Below, piece after piece: positions 1-12,609 of a DNA stretch of 64,000 nucleotides (position 1 is its first letter; each line of letters begins with the position of its first letter). The notes beneath the pieces were generated by a model. It was not told where the DNA came from. It saw nothing but the letters and a program-made list of their open reading frames with translations, and did no database searches. The translations under genes and the position numbers were made by a program. The DNA is from Atopsyche davidsoni (lineage: Eukaryota > Arthropoda > Insecta > Trichoptera > Hydrobiosidae): positions 6,034,001-6,098,000 of the forward strand of contig JAILWY010000007.1 in NCBI GenBank assembly GCA_022113835.1, read 5' to 3'.

Positions 1-3000
1 ATACGACCTAATGTTGTTTAGTTAACTGGCATCAATCCTTTGTTGAATACTTTTGATAGATTGAGTGAAATGATAGCGTCAAAGGAAGCGACGCAGATTC
101 TGATTTCCGGACGCAATAATTCTAAGTCTTTTGACGAATTAATTTTTTCTGTTTTTTACTCGAAGGGTTTATCGACAGTCATAATTTTTTATTTTTTTAT
201 TCACTAGTGTATAAATATTACGAATGTACAAGCTATTGATGTAAAAAATCTACTCCAATTCCTCATATAGTACCAAATGCTCAGGATTATTTTTTTAGAT
301 TTAACGCAATATTTTTACTTTTATTCTACTCCATTAGCAATTTATACGCAAACATTCTTCTACAAATTTTAAGTTCGCATGGTAACAAGAAATTTGAGAT
401 TGCCCATGAGTCTTAATAAATTGATTGTGATGGCATCATTATCATCCCTTTTTCGGATACTTAGGGAGGCAGAAACATGTACGTAGCTCAAACTGGTATT
501 CAATAGCCAGGACCCGTCCATAAAAAATAGGGGTTGAAATTTATGTAAGTGTACTCCATGGACCAAACTGCTTCTAACAAAGACGAGGTGGATCACCTCC
601 TATAAAGAGGAGCAGATGAAGGATGTTCAGCTTCCTTGGACCAGGAATACTAATGCTTCAATCTCCGAGTTTGAATAATCTACATAATTTTAACAGCTAG
701 CGACGACTACCGGCGCTTCCCAAACTAGCTTTGCGCATCGCCTCTCAGTTATACACAAACTGACACATACTTTTGCTGAAGGATCGGTTTCTCGATCGGA
801 AAATAAACACGAATAAATATCTGTAAATATGACAAATAATAATGCACCTAATATAATTTTAGTAGTTAGCCCATCTCTTCTTGGGGCTTTCTCAAAGCTA
901 CTAGGTCTCTCTGAGTTGAGGCAAATTTATTATAAATTTTACTAAGCATTCTTTCAATTCATATCTGACCTGAGTAAGTATATAACCTCCGTTTTATACA
1001 TTTTCAATCTAAGATGCATATAATTCAATTATCATCTTATGCATAATATTTTCAACGTATGAAAAATGATGTCAGCTTCATTGTATGGATATTAACACTT
1101 AATTAAACTTTCTTTTCAAATAATTAAACTATTGTTTCGCTCAGAAAGTAAATTAAAAAACATACAAACACATATCATTTTATACATAGAATAGTTAAAT
1201 TAAATGTCTCAGTTTGTTTCGTTTAAGCCAGTATGTGGGTAAATTAAATTTATATTTAATATTATTATATGGAGGGAAAAAACCATCTTACCCGGTGGAT
1301 TAATGTCAGAAATGTTTTGTCTTGATCAAAGGTTGAGAAACAATAAGCCACAGGGACGACGAGAGGCGCATCGCAACATCTAGCCAGCGCACAGTGGTCT
1401 ACCTTGCACGACTCCGGCTTAATTTTCAATGTTGATATTCCATTTAAATAATAAACTCTTATCCAATATTTGAATACTTTATAATGAAAAACAAAGTTCT
1501 GATAATTATAAACAGAAAACTTGTATGCCAGTGATATAAATTAATAAAATTTAAAAAAAAACCTGCTTAAGTTGAGAGCAGCAAACCCAAAAACAAAGAC
1601 CTTCTGATTTATTCGTTCTTAATCTAATTGGGTAATCTAATAAGATTCAAAATATGTTTTATAATTGGGGGATGTCTGTGTAAATTTTGTCTCAGGGTAG
1701 AATTTTATAGAAGCACTGTGCAGGGTCTCATCCGCCAGCTTCCGAGGTCCCAATTATACCCCTAACGAGATCTGCCAGGCGACTGGAATGTACTGTGACG
1801 GGCCGGGACTTACATAATAACAAATGAAATCCTGCTTCTACAGAATAATTGACTTCTTATTTAGTTAACTGTATACAGGTGTAGCGATACTCGTAAAATC
1901 GTTAGATATATACAAAATTGAATGTTATAATTTATCATTTCTGTAACTACCTAAATTAGCATTCAATATATATTCATTGAATGTTATGAATCATTTAAAA
2001 TTTTCTAGGAGCTCAAGAGTCAATATTCAAAAATCATTTATTAAAAATTTACTAAATGCAATAATTACAAAAAGGATGTTGACAAGTTATTGAATTCTTG
2101 TAGAGAACATTCACTCTCAGAACCTCTTTCGGGATTAGCAACATAGCTATTAAGATTTCTGAAGAACTAAATTTTTCAAATATTTTCAGCAATTATAAAA
2201 GAAAATAAACCATTAAGGAATGCTGAGATGAGCGAAGGGTTGTTTTGTGTAACTTTTCATTTCAAGAAGAGAATGCAATTTCTCAAGAGAATGTTTTTCT
2301 TCTGGAAGTATTAAATAACGCTGTATCCCACCCAAAGTGTAAAATACAACAATCAACATAATTTTAACTTTGGCTACACAAGCAATGCAATCATCGGTTA
2401 TGGTTCAAAATAATAGCATTTTTTTAAAACTTATTTATTAAAAACATATATTTTCCTTCAAAAGGAACAAAATATAAAAAAAAAAAAAACACGTAAATCT
2501 ATATACGAGTAGATCAACATTTAGCTATTTACAACTCATTGTATAAAACGTGCATTTTATACGCAATCTTAGATAAAATTATTTTCAAAATCAAATTCTT
2601 GCATTTTCTTTAGGATTTATGTTTAAATCATAAACTCTTCACAAAAAATATCGGTGCACTATTTTTATGCTTGTATGTTATACTTTCCTACAAAATTTCG
2701 CCATAAAATACATATTGCACGCCTTCGTATAGCGAGTTTGTATTTTATACGTTTCCCCTAGAATCTCATTCGGTTTTGCAGACAAGCCCGACGCGCCATC
2801 GTTTTCCTTCCCCGCAGACTGCAGTATCAAATTTTATTACAAGAGCATCAAATATGCATTTGCCGTGACATAAATTACTTGCACAAGCGGCTATTCGATG
2901 ATAAAGCGCATTCCGGGAGGCGCGCTGCAGCGGCCCGCGATGTGCAGCGGCCCGGCTGAGATACCGCCCGCCCGAGCTGCAGCCGGGAGGCTTTATTACT

Positions 3001-4019
3001 GCATTTCGTGACTGTTGGTATTAAATATTTTTCAATATCTTTGCAAGCTTGAGAAGACGTGGATAAATGCACCGATTTACCCAAAAATACGACAAGCTAG
3101 GTATTGTATCGGTGGATAAATTATTATTATAAAAAAATATATGCCGAAAAATAACGACCGGTAAATCAGGTAATGCATTTGGAAATGATTATTTATGCTG
3201 ACAAAAATGTAATCCGGAATTATTTGACTTAGCTTTTTTAGCGTGCCTTGATTGCTGTCACATCATATGTGTGTATCATAGGAGATAAACTCAAATCTCA
3301 AATACACAAGTAAAAGCCTTTATTTTCGATTTAATCCTAAATAAATTTCAAATATATTATATAATATATGAATATAAATTATTGTTATTTTTTTAAAGCT
3401 TAATTAAAAAGTGTTAAAACTAACTTTTCTTCCCGCGTGTAATATTTTGTCGAAATTTCTCAAATATTTATGACTGATCTCTCTTGTGGACTTAAGGTGG
3501 AAATTTCTGAGTTAAATATTCTCGGCAGACTCCGGAAGTCGGTGACCCCGCCGGCTTCACTCCGAGGACTATCTGCTAAGATTTCACTGCGAACCCCGGA
3601 GTACATGCATATTTGAAGCCCCCAGCGTCTGAGCCTCGCACTAACTTTTAGAGGTCAAACGAGCTTACCCACTTGAGAAAGAAAATTATGCTTTGTTTTC
3701 AACATGTTTTTAGGTAATCGATTCACACGCGAAACGAAACTATATTTGACCGTCAATTATAGTTATTAAAATAAACACAAATCCATGGTGGTTATGAAAA
3801 AAATTAAAAATTGTTTGTGGAGTAATTTGTATAGGCCGTTTTTTCGATCCAAATTATTATTGTAAAGAAATCATATGTAAATAAAATCAATAAACATAAT
3901 TTTAAAAAAACAGTTCAATATTAGAGGATTTGTAAATGCAAAATAAAGTTTCCAGTATTTATTTCATCATTTAACAGATTTAGAATATATCTAAAGCCAC
4001 TGCGTATTTTCGCGAAAAA
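1..4019. other. AT-rich non-coding stretch with GC islands
   Basis: No convincing gene. Frames here are short (at most 75 codons) and carry no recognisable domain. The background is A/T-run rich. More GC-rich patches lie near 1320-1430, 1700-1810, 2880-3000 (CpG-dense, with repeated GCAGCGGCCCG-type words) and 3520-3640. A run of A lies near 2477-2490. The GC patches look like the other GC islands of the window and may be regulatory, which is inference from composition only. Confidence 0.6.
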
Positions 4020-4252
4020 AAGAAAATCGGAAGGAGCCGAATCGTCTAGCCGTCTCGACTCGCTCACGACTGGGTTGTTTGGAGAGCCGAGAAGGCTTAG
4101 GGAATATTTTATTCAGATTTGAGTCACTCTTTCGCGAGAGTGCGACCCGGGGAGGTTCGATCTGAAGGACGTGCCCGGAGCCCGGGACTTCCCGGCGGCG
4201 TTATGTAACCGGCGAGTCATTTAGATGAAGTCGTGCAAGGAATTTTAATTCC
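4020..4252 (+). other. GC-rich block ending in strong splice-donor-like site (possible non-coding first exon)
   Basis: A CpG-rich block of about 230 bp sits in AT-rich surroundings and ends with TTCCG followed by GTAAGTA, a perfect match to the metazoan 5' splice-site intron consensus. An initiator-like TCAGATT lies at 4114-4120, but I found no convincing downstream promoter element at the usual spacing. No long reading frame runs through it. It could be an untranslated first exon of a long transcript, or a conserved regulatory block with a chance donor. The exon reading is inference from the donor and composition alone. Confidence 0.22.
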
Positions 4253-4260
4253 GGTAAGTA

Positions 4261-5050
4261 CGAGCGAAGGAAAAAAAGGTATTAAATATTTGTGTGTGTT
4301 TGCTGTAATTCTTGTAAGTGGAAATTCTTTGAAAGCTTTCAACGTATGAAATAAAAACGTTTTTTTTCCGGGAGGCTATGCAAAGCGGTCTATGTGACTA
4401 GAGAATTTTCAATCGCAAATTTAAGTTAACTTGCTTAAATTGAAAAGAAAACCTAAAATGGTCTCACATTTAGGATTTATGAACCGACCATCAAGAAGTC
4501 TCAGAATTTTTTATAGTTTCTTTTCATCGTCATACTCTAGAAATTAAGTCAACAAAGAACCAGTTTTTTTTGTACTGACGATGAAAACAAAACAAATATT
4601 TGCTTGTACAAATAAAAATACAAATCTTATGAATTCGATATTGAACGCAATGATAATTAAAAATAAAAGACAGAAGACAAAATATCGTGCAACAACGTTC
4701 ACAATTACAAACATCGGCCACCAAAGCAACGCCAGCCTGAAATATGAAACCGACAATGTGCGCTCAGCAACGTGACGTCACCGTGACATATATGTCGACT
4801 CTTGAACTGCATAGTGATCTGGTGTTATTTACTACAGTGGAAGACTCCCGCATAATATTCTCACATATAAAACGAAGAAAAAACTCCTACTGTATATATA
4901 AACAATAGATACAAGTAAAAATTTATCTCTCAAATAAAACATTGTTTTTGGTGCAGTATACAAATTCACGTCATACTGACTCCACTGTAAAACTGTAGTA
5001 TCAAATGTCCCGAAGCGCACAAAATAAAAATATATCCCCCATATGTATAT
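4261..5050. other. AT-rich non-coding stretch with one CRE palindrome
   Basis: Short overlapping frames on both strands at 4530-4775 mirror one another and look like chance. A perfect TGACGTCA (CREB/ATF site) lies at 4773-4780, followed closely by a second GTGACA. Nothing else recognisable. Confidence 0.5.
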
Positions 5051-5055
5051 AAAAA

Positions 5056-5111
5056 AATATGTGGAAAAATCACAAAAGTATTTTACTTAAAATATTAATA
5101 AAATAAAATGA
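5056..5111 (+). repeat. Dispersed repeat family B, partial copy 1
   Basis: The segment beginning AAATATGTGGAAAAATCAC matches the minus strand of 57190-57240 and the right arm of the hairpin at 37841-37869. The shared core is ATGTGGAAAAATCACAAAAG followed by a run of A/T. Only this terminal part of the family is visible here. It looks like the end of a dispersed non-autonomous element; the class is not recognised. Confidence 0.55.
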
Positions 5112-5284
5112 TTATTATTTACGACTCCGATTTCCAAAATATTTAAATGCCTCTTCAGCAATAACATATTTAATTATTTATTATCTGTATTCGTAATACG
5201 TATCTAGTATATCATAGAACATCTTGAATATACGCAGATTAAAAAAAGTATTATGTATATAACTATTACTAGTTCCAATTTCTT

Positions 5285-5555
5285 ATAAACACTAATTAAG
5301 CTAGCGAGCAATACCTCTACAAACCAGTCAATGGTCTGCTGAGCAATGTTTTGGGTATATTTTTTTCAATAAAGATTAATACATTCTAACAAATCTAGAT
5401 TGTTCGCTTACGAACCAATCGTAAGCCTTACCTTATCTAACTAGTCTACATAAAAGATTAATTGACAATGTTCTGAATCAATGTTTTCGCCTGATATGAA
5501 AACACTTCTGACAAATCGAAGTAACTCCCCCACGAGCCAATCTTCAGGGGCCAGA
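5285..5555. repeat. Diverged tandem duplication (units of about 100 bp)
   Basis: Two blocks repeat the same order of words: CTGAG-CAATGTTTT, then a spacer, then TTCTAACAAATC, then ACGAACCAATCGTAAG in the first; CTGAATCAATGTTTT, TTCTGACAAATC and ACGAGCCAATCTTCAG in the second. A partial third unit (ACAAACCAGTCAATGG) precedes them. Divergence is high and the function is unknown. Confidence 0.45.
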
Positions 5556-7711
5556 AAGTCTGGGCGGAATTCGTTTGGTCTTTTAGCCCCCCGCCTCCGA
5601 GCGGGTACCACTTAAGACATATTCTTTATACAAATCCTCCCCTAAATTAGTGGCAGGGGTGGCCCCGAGCCAGAACTCTGGCCTAATTCAATTTTTGTTA
5701 CGTAACAAGTTCCACGTAGTTTTATACAAGCAGTAACAAAGGCGGCACATCACTTATTTACGCAGCTACTGCGTAAGGTGTTACGTTATTTACGTCCTCC
5801 GTGACCGTAATATTTCGTCGCTATTGATAAATGTACGAAAACTAACAAAAAAGCATACAATTACGCGTAGGAATCGTGCTATATGTACATGACTCGACAG
5901 AAGGTCTGTGTGGTTAATAATAAATGGCCGCCATGTTAAGTTCTTATATTACTTAATTTGGAGATGAGGGGAAATACATTTTTCATCAGTTAATATTATT
6001 TTAAATAATAAGCAAAATAATATAATAAGTAGAATTTCGAGATAATCATATTTAGAAAACACATAAGCCAAAATAATTTGGATACCATTTTCAACAGGAA
6101 ATTTTTTTATTATTATTTTGAGAGAATCCAAACATTATTTATAGTACATATAATGTAAATTCATGTTTTAAAAAATGTCCTTTTATAAGCTATAGTAAGT
6201 AAGTAATTCGTAAGTCGTAATGATGGTAAAACATAAAATAACTCACTGATCTGTAATATGAATGAATTTAAGTAAAATCTCAATTAAGAGATCATACATT
6301 TGTTAAGGGGCAGTTGTACGTAAAGTAATATATGGTACACGTCGCAAGTGCGTATGGAAAAAATGAAAAAGAGAAATGAAGATAGAATGATGCAATTCAA
6401 ATCTTTTACTGAATAATAAAAATACATTGTAATCTATATATTTATTGGTTCACATACTCTTATTAAGGACAAGACCGCATGTGGGTCAAATAAAAATATC
6501 CGCAGTCAGTTCAATTTTTCCGTCGAATGTACCGCATTCTTAAGTTATATTTCACCAATTTTATTAAAAGTTGGTTTTTCGATATATTTAAAATGAAATA
6601 CTTATGAAACGCCATCAACCGTACGCCTGATTATAAAAAGGTTATAAGAGTATTTCATTTGTATGGTATACATATAACGGATATAAGTGCAATTATAAAA
6701 TCAAACCACGTGTTGAAAAAATTAAATTTTGTGATTTACTTAATTCTCGTAAAATAACAAATATTAAAATGAAGAGGAGCGTAAACGATTAAATGGGTAA
6801 AAGCGCTTTAAAAAATACATTTTTAATTCCAAGCAAACGATGTATATTTTTAATTTAAGTACGCGTAAATTTCGCTTAAAATTTAATGCTAAAAGAGTAT
6901 TGTTAAAAAAATAATTGTTTTTTTTCCTTCCCCCGGAGCAGAGGCCGCGTATGAAAACGTAAAATTTCAATTACTGTGTGGCAAACAAATGCCTTTGATT
7001 TATCGTGTGTACTGAAAAACACCCCTAGAATGGTGGGGATGTTTGCTAAACGTATGTACAAAAGCTCATTGTTTTAATTTCTCATAATCTACGCGCTTTG
7101 GCTTCGGAGGCATAATGAAAAAGTTGAACGTGAAGTTGGCAACAGGTGCCGGAAATAAAGAGGCCATTTTGAATGTTAATACTCGAGGGAATTACTAGAT
7201 GTCACTACACACGCGATTCTAGACTCGACTTCTGGAAAACTTCACAAGAGCGCTTATTTGCGCCGCAATGTCCGCGTGTGTCGTGTGTCTTGTGTCGTGT
7301 GTGTATAACTACTTCAGGCTTCGTGAATTCTTTATTGTATATTTTCAAACCAAACTCTCCTCTCTTGACCTCTATACAGAAACATAGAATTCCTTAATCA
7401 TATTTAAACATAAAAAACAATGTAACCTTGCCAAGAGTATAACGAACAATGGTATAATATAGAAAATGCTACAGTAAAATATTACGGACAAAAGACAAAC
7501 TTTCCGTAAATAATAAATAAATTTAAAAAATATTTATTGATTTAACTCCTTGCTTGTCACTTCAGCTGAAACACCATTTTATTATTATTATTTCCAAAAC
7601 GTGTCGAAAAATTATAGATTTGAATATTTTTAAAAACTCTACAAGACATACTCTCAATGGGTTGTATTAATGAACATTTAATAAAAGTATATGCACCTCA
7701 TATTAGGCTGC

Positions 7712-7716
<5 letters not shown>
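5556..7716. other. Non-coding stretch with GC patch and Pho/YY1-like sites
   Basis: A GC patch at about 5560-5680 includes GGCCCCGAGCC and neighbouring short inverted repeats. An AACATGGCGGC match to the YY1 consensus lies on the minus strand at 5927-5937, and CAAAATGGC on the minus strand at 7163-7171. The remaining sequence is AT-rich with frames of at most 74 codons and no domain. Confidence 0.5.

Positions 7717-7782
<66 letters not shown>
7717..7782. repeat. (TA)33 microsatellite
   Basis: An uninterrupted run of 33 TA units. This is a simple repeat, likely variable in length between individuals and prone to assembly error. Confidence 0.98.
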
Positions 7783-7786
<4 letters not shown>

Positions 7787-8803
7787 TGTTGCATTCATGT
7801 TTTTCTAAAAGCAAATTATCATAAAGCCAACGCAGAGAGTGGAAAACTCGACTCTCAATAGAGAAGGATTGCATTTCAAAGAAATAAACGATGCTTCTCT
7901 AAGGACTACTCGTAGTAATTGTGAAAACGTAGCAAAGTTTGTGTTTGTAGTCGAGACCTGGTCTTATTCAAACAAAAAAAACTATACAGATTAGTCGGCA
8001 TCTAGTAAACACACTATTCTGCTATTTATTGAGTGTTTTAAAAATCCATTGAGCATATAAATATTTTTGGTATAATTATTTAGAGCGAGATATTTTAATT
8101 ATAAAGTTATTAAAAAAACACACTAAGTTATTACTGAGTGTGTATAATTTTTATTAACTCTAAATTTAACCATTTCTGATTAATACGTATTCTAAGCATA
8201 CAAAAATCATTCGACAAAGAATGCGAAATAAAACATTTTTTAAAGAGTATTGATAAAAAAAAAAACAAGAATCACAGTAAAATGGCGTATTTCTTAAAAA
8301 TAAATATTTAATTTGCATCATAAAACATGGATTCAGAATCATAGAAACAGAGCTTTGTGCTGTTCGTGTAACGTATTCGAAGTCTATTGTAAATTTGTCG
8401 TTTAGAAACCGGGCGTAAAGATACCAAGATGTCTTAATATAATGATAAGTTAATGGAATTGTCGTCGCATTCTTTACATCAAATATTTAATTTAGAATTG
8501 TTCTACCTGCATAAGTACCTGGAAGTTTGTCATCTGACGAACAAATATTAAGCCGGAGCGTTCAAACAATCAGCGGAGAATACGGGTGAAGATACTTGAA
8601 GTTGGCAGGCGCGGCGTGTGTGGACGCGGGCTGGGTCTAGCGCAAGTACTGGCCACACCTACCGGTTTATTGAACAAAAGCTTTAGAGCTTATATAGAAA
8701 TTAAAGCCATGAATTTCTGTAGGCTTTGTCAACTATTTAAACAGCGCATATTGACGATTCACTTTGATAGACTTCAACTGGCTGCCATTCTGTGGCTTGA
8801 AGG
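7783..8803. other. AT-rich non-coding stretch
   Basis: No gene is seen. AAAATGGCG, a partial Pho/YY1-like word, lies at 8279-8287. A small GC patch at 8610-8670 encodes only a chance frame. Confidence 0.5.
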
Positions 8804-9101
8804 TATGTAAAGGATCGTTAATGGAGTAGTGGACCTGATATATTCTGGAAGTACCTTGTAGAGATGTGAGAGCTCCTGATATTGTTATGATAAAGAATAT
8901 CATATCTAAATGCAAGAGCTTTGTTAGGAAAGGTTTAGATAATAATACCATTGGACAGCAGCAATACGCAGACCTTTTCTTCGGATATAAAACAGCGGTG
9001 TAGAAAGAACCGGGGACCTACTACATTATCATACCTAAGAGTACCACGAACAAACAAATATTCAATGAAATTGTCAACAACCTCACTTTAAGTGAGGCAC
9101 A
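8804..9101 (-). repeat. Dispersed repeat family A, copy 1
   Basis: It shares with 19503-19750, in the same orientation and order, the blocks TGTAAAGGATCG-TAATGGAGTAGTGGAC, CTGGAAGTACCTTGT-GAG, CTCCTGATATTGTT, GTGTAGAAAGAACCGGGG and the terminal CAACCTC...GAGGCAC. On the minus strand both copies stay open over a peptide of the form QVHYSI(N/T)DPLHT. Of five differences in that stretch, three are silent and two replace a residue, a weak hint of coding origin. It contains the palindrome CCTCACTTTAAGTGAGG at 9081-9097. I do not recognise the family. Transposon-derived origin is inference. Confidence 0.75.
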
Positions 9102-9742
9102 TGGAAATATAAACATAAATATTTTGTCTTCAGGTTCTAAATTATAGCAATAAATGGCACCAAATCGAGCGTATCTCGTAAAATCTCGATTAAATTTACA
9201 CAAATTGAAATCTATTCTGTATAAAATGACAACTACTAACAATTTTTATTTGTTAACAAAAGTGCCAAAAATAGGTTAGAAAAGATACCGTATACGTTGA
9301 TACAGTAAACCTTTATAAAATGATTTCATTAAAAAGTAATCAAATGCCGTCATTGCGAAATAGATAGCACCAATTTCGTATAGCAAGGATCCTAATTCGA
9401 GCCCATCCCACGAATATCTAGGCACGCTGTGTAGCGGCGGGTCGTCAGTTTGAATACGTCATGCCGGCGGTGGGGGCGCTCGTCACGGCCCGATAAGGAA
9501 TACGATTATTGCTAATGTGCCGATTTCTGAAACGGCGGTTACAATTCCGACAAATGGCGCCCATCTGAATATGTTCAGCCCTAATGTACTCCCATTATTA
9601 GAGCTTTTTTGCTATTCCGATGATCGCCATTTCATAATTCCTTCTTCGCCTTTTCGATTATTATGCTGTCACCTAGATTTCTGGTATTTTAACCTCGTGC
9701 ACAGAAAAATGTATATTAGGGCAACCAGCGAATAATCAATAG
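9102..9742. other. Non-coding stretch left of the piggyBac element
   Basis: A GC block at about 9420-9500 (GGCGGGTCGTCAG, CCGGCGGTGGGGGCGCTCGT) ends in CCCGATAAGG, a GATA-type site. Frames are short (at most 73 codons). It is probably intergenic and possibly regulatory. Confidence 0.5.
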
Positions 9743-9755
9743 TTAACCCTTTGCA

Positions 9756-9842
9756 CTCGAGAGGTGCGGATTCCGCACCACACGATGTAATGCCGCAACT
9801 CGAGTGGTGCGGATTCCGCACCACATTGTTTGGTGCGGAAAT
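9756..9842. repeat. Subterminal palindromic repeats of the piggyBac-like element
   Basis: The palindrome GGTGCGGATTCCGCACC occurs at 9763-9779 and 9806-9822, each preceded by CTCGAG plus one base. A half-copy GGTGCGGAA follows at 9832-9840. Repeats beside the terminal inverted repeat are typical transposase-binding or internal-repeat sites in piggyBac elements. A related TCCGCGCGGA lies near the right end at 10752-10761. Confidence 0.85.
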
Positions 9843-10301
9843 TCGATGTGCGGTGATAACTATTTATGGTTTCTTATCTGGTGATTTCTTGTTTATGTTT
9901 ATGTGATCTTGTTCTTTAAAGTTCGTTACTAAGCACTGCCTATATAATTTTACAAAGATCATGTTATCTCCCTTTCAAACTACGCTAAAATTGCTTATCT
10001 AAGATTAGTGCGGCACCATAAAGCGAACTGCATTTTTGGTCTCATTTCGAACTTGACAGCCATGGCAAAATGACTGGATGTGTACCTAATCAACCCATAT
10101 ATTTTTTGCTTGTACTTCTTATCGTAATAATTCATTTGAAGGTCCTTATTTGCTTAAACTTATATTGCACTGAAGGATAGACTTTTTTCTCCCTCACAAT
10201 ATCAATAACCTCTTCATTCACTTATCGGACCATTATTTTGTTTGGTTTATAATATATAATAATATTATGATAATGTGTATCTCACTAAACAGCTGAGGAG
10301 A

Positions 10302-10643
10302 ACAGCCGCTTAATCACTTGCGGTATATGAAAACCTTAGTTCGGCAATTGACTGGAGATTTTCGTCAGACACGTGCTAGAGCTTCACTTCAACCTGCGAT
10401 TCCTAAAATATCCCTTTAAGTGAAAAGCTGCATAACGTTCTAACAGGAGTTAGGAAGAATTGCAAAGTCTGCTATCAAAAAAATAAACTCGGCAAAAGAC
10501 ATCAAACGACATACTATTGTGATACTTGTCCCGAAAAGCCGGGCATGCATCTCGGCAATTGTTACATGAAATATCATACAAAGCAAAATTACAAAGACTT
10601 ATGTTTACGAAATTATCTTCGTAAAGATGTAAATATACATTAA
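10302..10643 (+). pseudogene. piggyBac transposase C-terminal fragment (frameshifted)
   Basis: From 10461 the frame reads NCKVCYQKNK... and ...YYCDTCPEKPGMHLGNCYMK, then YHTKQNYKDLC, and stops at 10641-10643. This has the CxxC...CxxC...C...YHT spacing of the cysteine-rich zinc-binding domain at the end of piggyBac transposases (the DDE_Tnp_1_7 family). Upstream, another frame reads LNHLRYMKTLVRQLTGDFRQ before stopping at 10417-10419, so at least one frameshift separates the two parts; a stop at 10404-10406 also blocks the cysteine-rich frame. Only about 110 of roughly 550-600 usual residues remain and the catalytic aspartates are absent. A polyadenylation-like AATAAA follows near 10652. It cannot encode an active enzyme. 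Confidence 0.85.
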
Positions 10644-10786
10644 ATATTAAAATAAAAAAGTTTTATGGGTTAATTTGTGTGTGTGATCATTTTAAGTTAG
10701 AGGTGAAAAATTCATCAAAAGTGCTACGAAACGCTTCGAGTTGCTGATTAGTCCGCGCGGAAACGGTCTCGAGCGCAAAGGGTTAA

Positions 10787-12609
10787 AATGTTATTATTGA
10801 CTTTGAGGCATTACTACGGTGTATTTTAAAATACTTCTTGGTAAAAAAAATGTTTTCATCAAACAGATTGTCACACCAATACTTCAAAAAAATATATTTA
10901 ACTTATATCTAAATCTACGTGATGGAGTATAAAACAAAAATTTTCAATAAATTTCAAAAAGTAAAAAAATAGAGCTCAATTAAGTATGTCTTGACTAAAG
11001 TATTAAAAATTCTTAAAATAATTATAATTATTTATAAACAAAATTGCGGAGAATCATAAAAAAATGTATGTGATGGTTTATGTTCTTTGAAATAACTAGG
11101 ATATGATGTTTAGACAATTTAATTTGGGATTTCGTTTTTTTTTTTAAATCACTGATCTTACAAATGTTTGAATTCCATTTCAGTGAAACGCAAACAAAAA
11201 TATTAAATGTATGAAGATGACAGTATTTATAATAATAATAAAAACCATTCTGGGTTGTTTATAAATCGTTCGCATTTATGTGAATTACTAAAGTATTACA
11301 AAGAGAGCACACGAGTTCGGGGCGTCCTATTTGCATATGCGCCTAAAACAAAAGCAAGCGACGTTGGCACGTTCAAAATTAAACTAAAAGTCTTGACCTG
11401 AATAGGATGCGCTCGTTCTTCAGGCGCGCCACCCCGGGCCGGGTAGACTGCAGAATGTATACGGCTAACCGGACAGGACGCTTGCACACATGAGTTATAA
11501 CCGTTCTATATAGCCATTAGCTGAAGCAGGATCAATTTTTATCCAGAATCGAACACTTATACGAATCTAAGTATTCCGTGTTTGAATAACTTCAAGACAT
11601 CAGGTTCAGAAGCTGTCGAATCCTTTTATGTAATTTGAGTGAATAATTATGCGTACTGTGAAGAAATAGATTTAAAAAAAACTGTTGTTTAGTTTTAAAA
11701 AAAAACCTTATGTTGATGATTGCAGTTTCTTTTACTTAGTTATTGAATCAATAAAGAAAAACAGTTTTCAAAACACTTAAGTAAATAAAGTAAACTAAAA
11801 AGGTTTCAAATGTATTTTAAGGTTAAACATATAATTTTTATGCAATATCCTCGTAATTTTTTTATTTGCATTGTATTAAAATTTATTTGTTTGCAATAAA
11901 GGTTAACTTTTTTCAACAAGTATTGTTTTAAAAAATTAAATTTAATATTTTTTAATTTGACACAATTTTCGGTTTTCGGCAATGAGAGATGACCGCGTCG
12001 GACAAACGCAGGTTAATATCTATTAATTTTCATTTAAAAAATTAAACAAGAAAAATCTCCTTACAAAGTTGGGATAATCGTAGATCGGAGACAAAATGGC
12101 CGCTGTTATGAATGGCGTAGCGTCTGGTAATAAGTATAAAAGGGTTTTTTAATCCCTAATGTACGTGCTCGCCTGCAATACGGCGGGAAATGATTTATTT
12201 CTCTTTTGCAGTTTTTTGTTGGCAGCCCTGGGCGGGACGGGATTGCTTTTGGGTTGCCAGTCTGAAAAAACGCTACAAATCACGTGTTTGGTGTTTTAAA
12301 GCATGTTTTTTTTTTGTTTATTGCCGTGCGACTTTTTGGTTATTCTGGAGACGTCCTCCGCACGTGCGAATTCGAGGCCGGCTATCTTTTCGCGCGTGTT
12401 AGTCCATTTTTTAGAATTCCGTGAATGAGCCGTGAAATTATTTTATATTTCACATATATGGCAAACATTTTTCACATAAAATATAACAAACAGCATCATA
12501 GTATAGTGAACCGCGCTGGGACTTTTTAAAAATATCAATTTAAATTGACATGCAATGTCAATACAAGACTAAACTGAAATAGGCACAAACTCAACAATAA
12601 CAGTTTGGA
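10787..12609. other. AT-rich non-coding stretch with a Pho/YY1 site
   Basis: Mostly A/T runs. A GC patch lies at about 11400-11470. CAAAATGGCCGC, a Pho/YY1 match, lies at 12092-12103, with AATGGCG just downstream (12111-12117). A T-rich frame at 12190-12402 has no domain and looks like chance. Confidence 0.5.

Larger units (their letters stand above)
9743..10786 (+). mobile_element. piggyBac-like element, internally deleted, with TTAA target sites
   Basis: The element starts TTAACCCTTTGCACTCGAG (9743-9761) and ends CTCGAGCGCAAAGGGTTAA (10768-10786). The ends are inverted repeats matching at 18 of 19 positions, and both carry TTAA, the obligate piggyBac target. Just inside the left end, two copies of CTCGAG-N-GGTGCGGATTCCGCACC form 17-bp palindromes, with a third partial copy; these are candidate transposase-binding sites. 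At about 1.04 kb it is far shorter than an autonomous element (around 2.5 kb). The right half keeps a decayed C-terminal part of the transposase. The catalytic DDE core is not visible, so it could move only if helped in trans. Class is secure from ends, target site and the cysteine-rich domain; the exact family is unknown. Confidence 0.92.
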
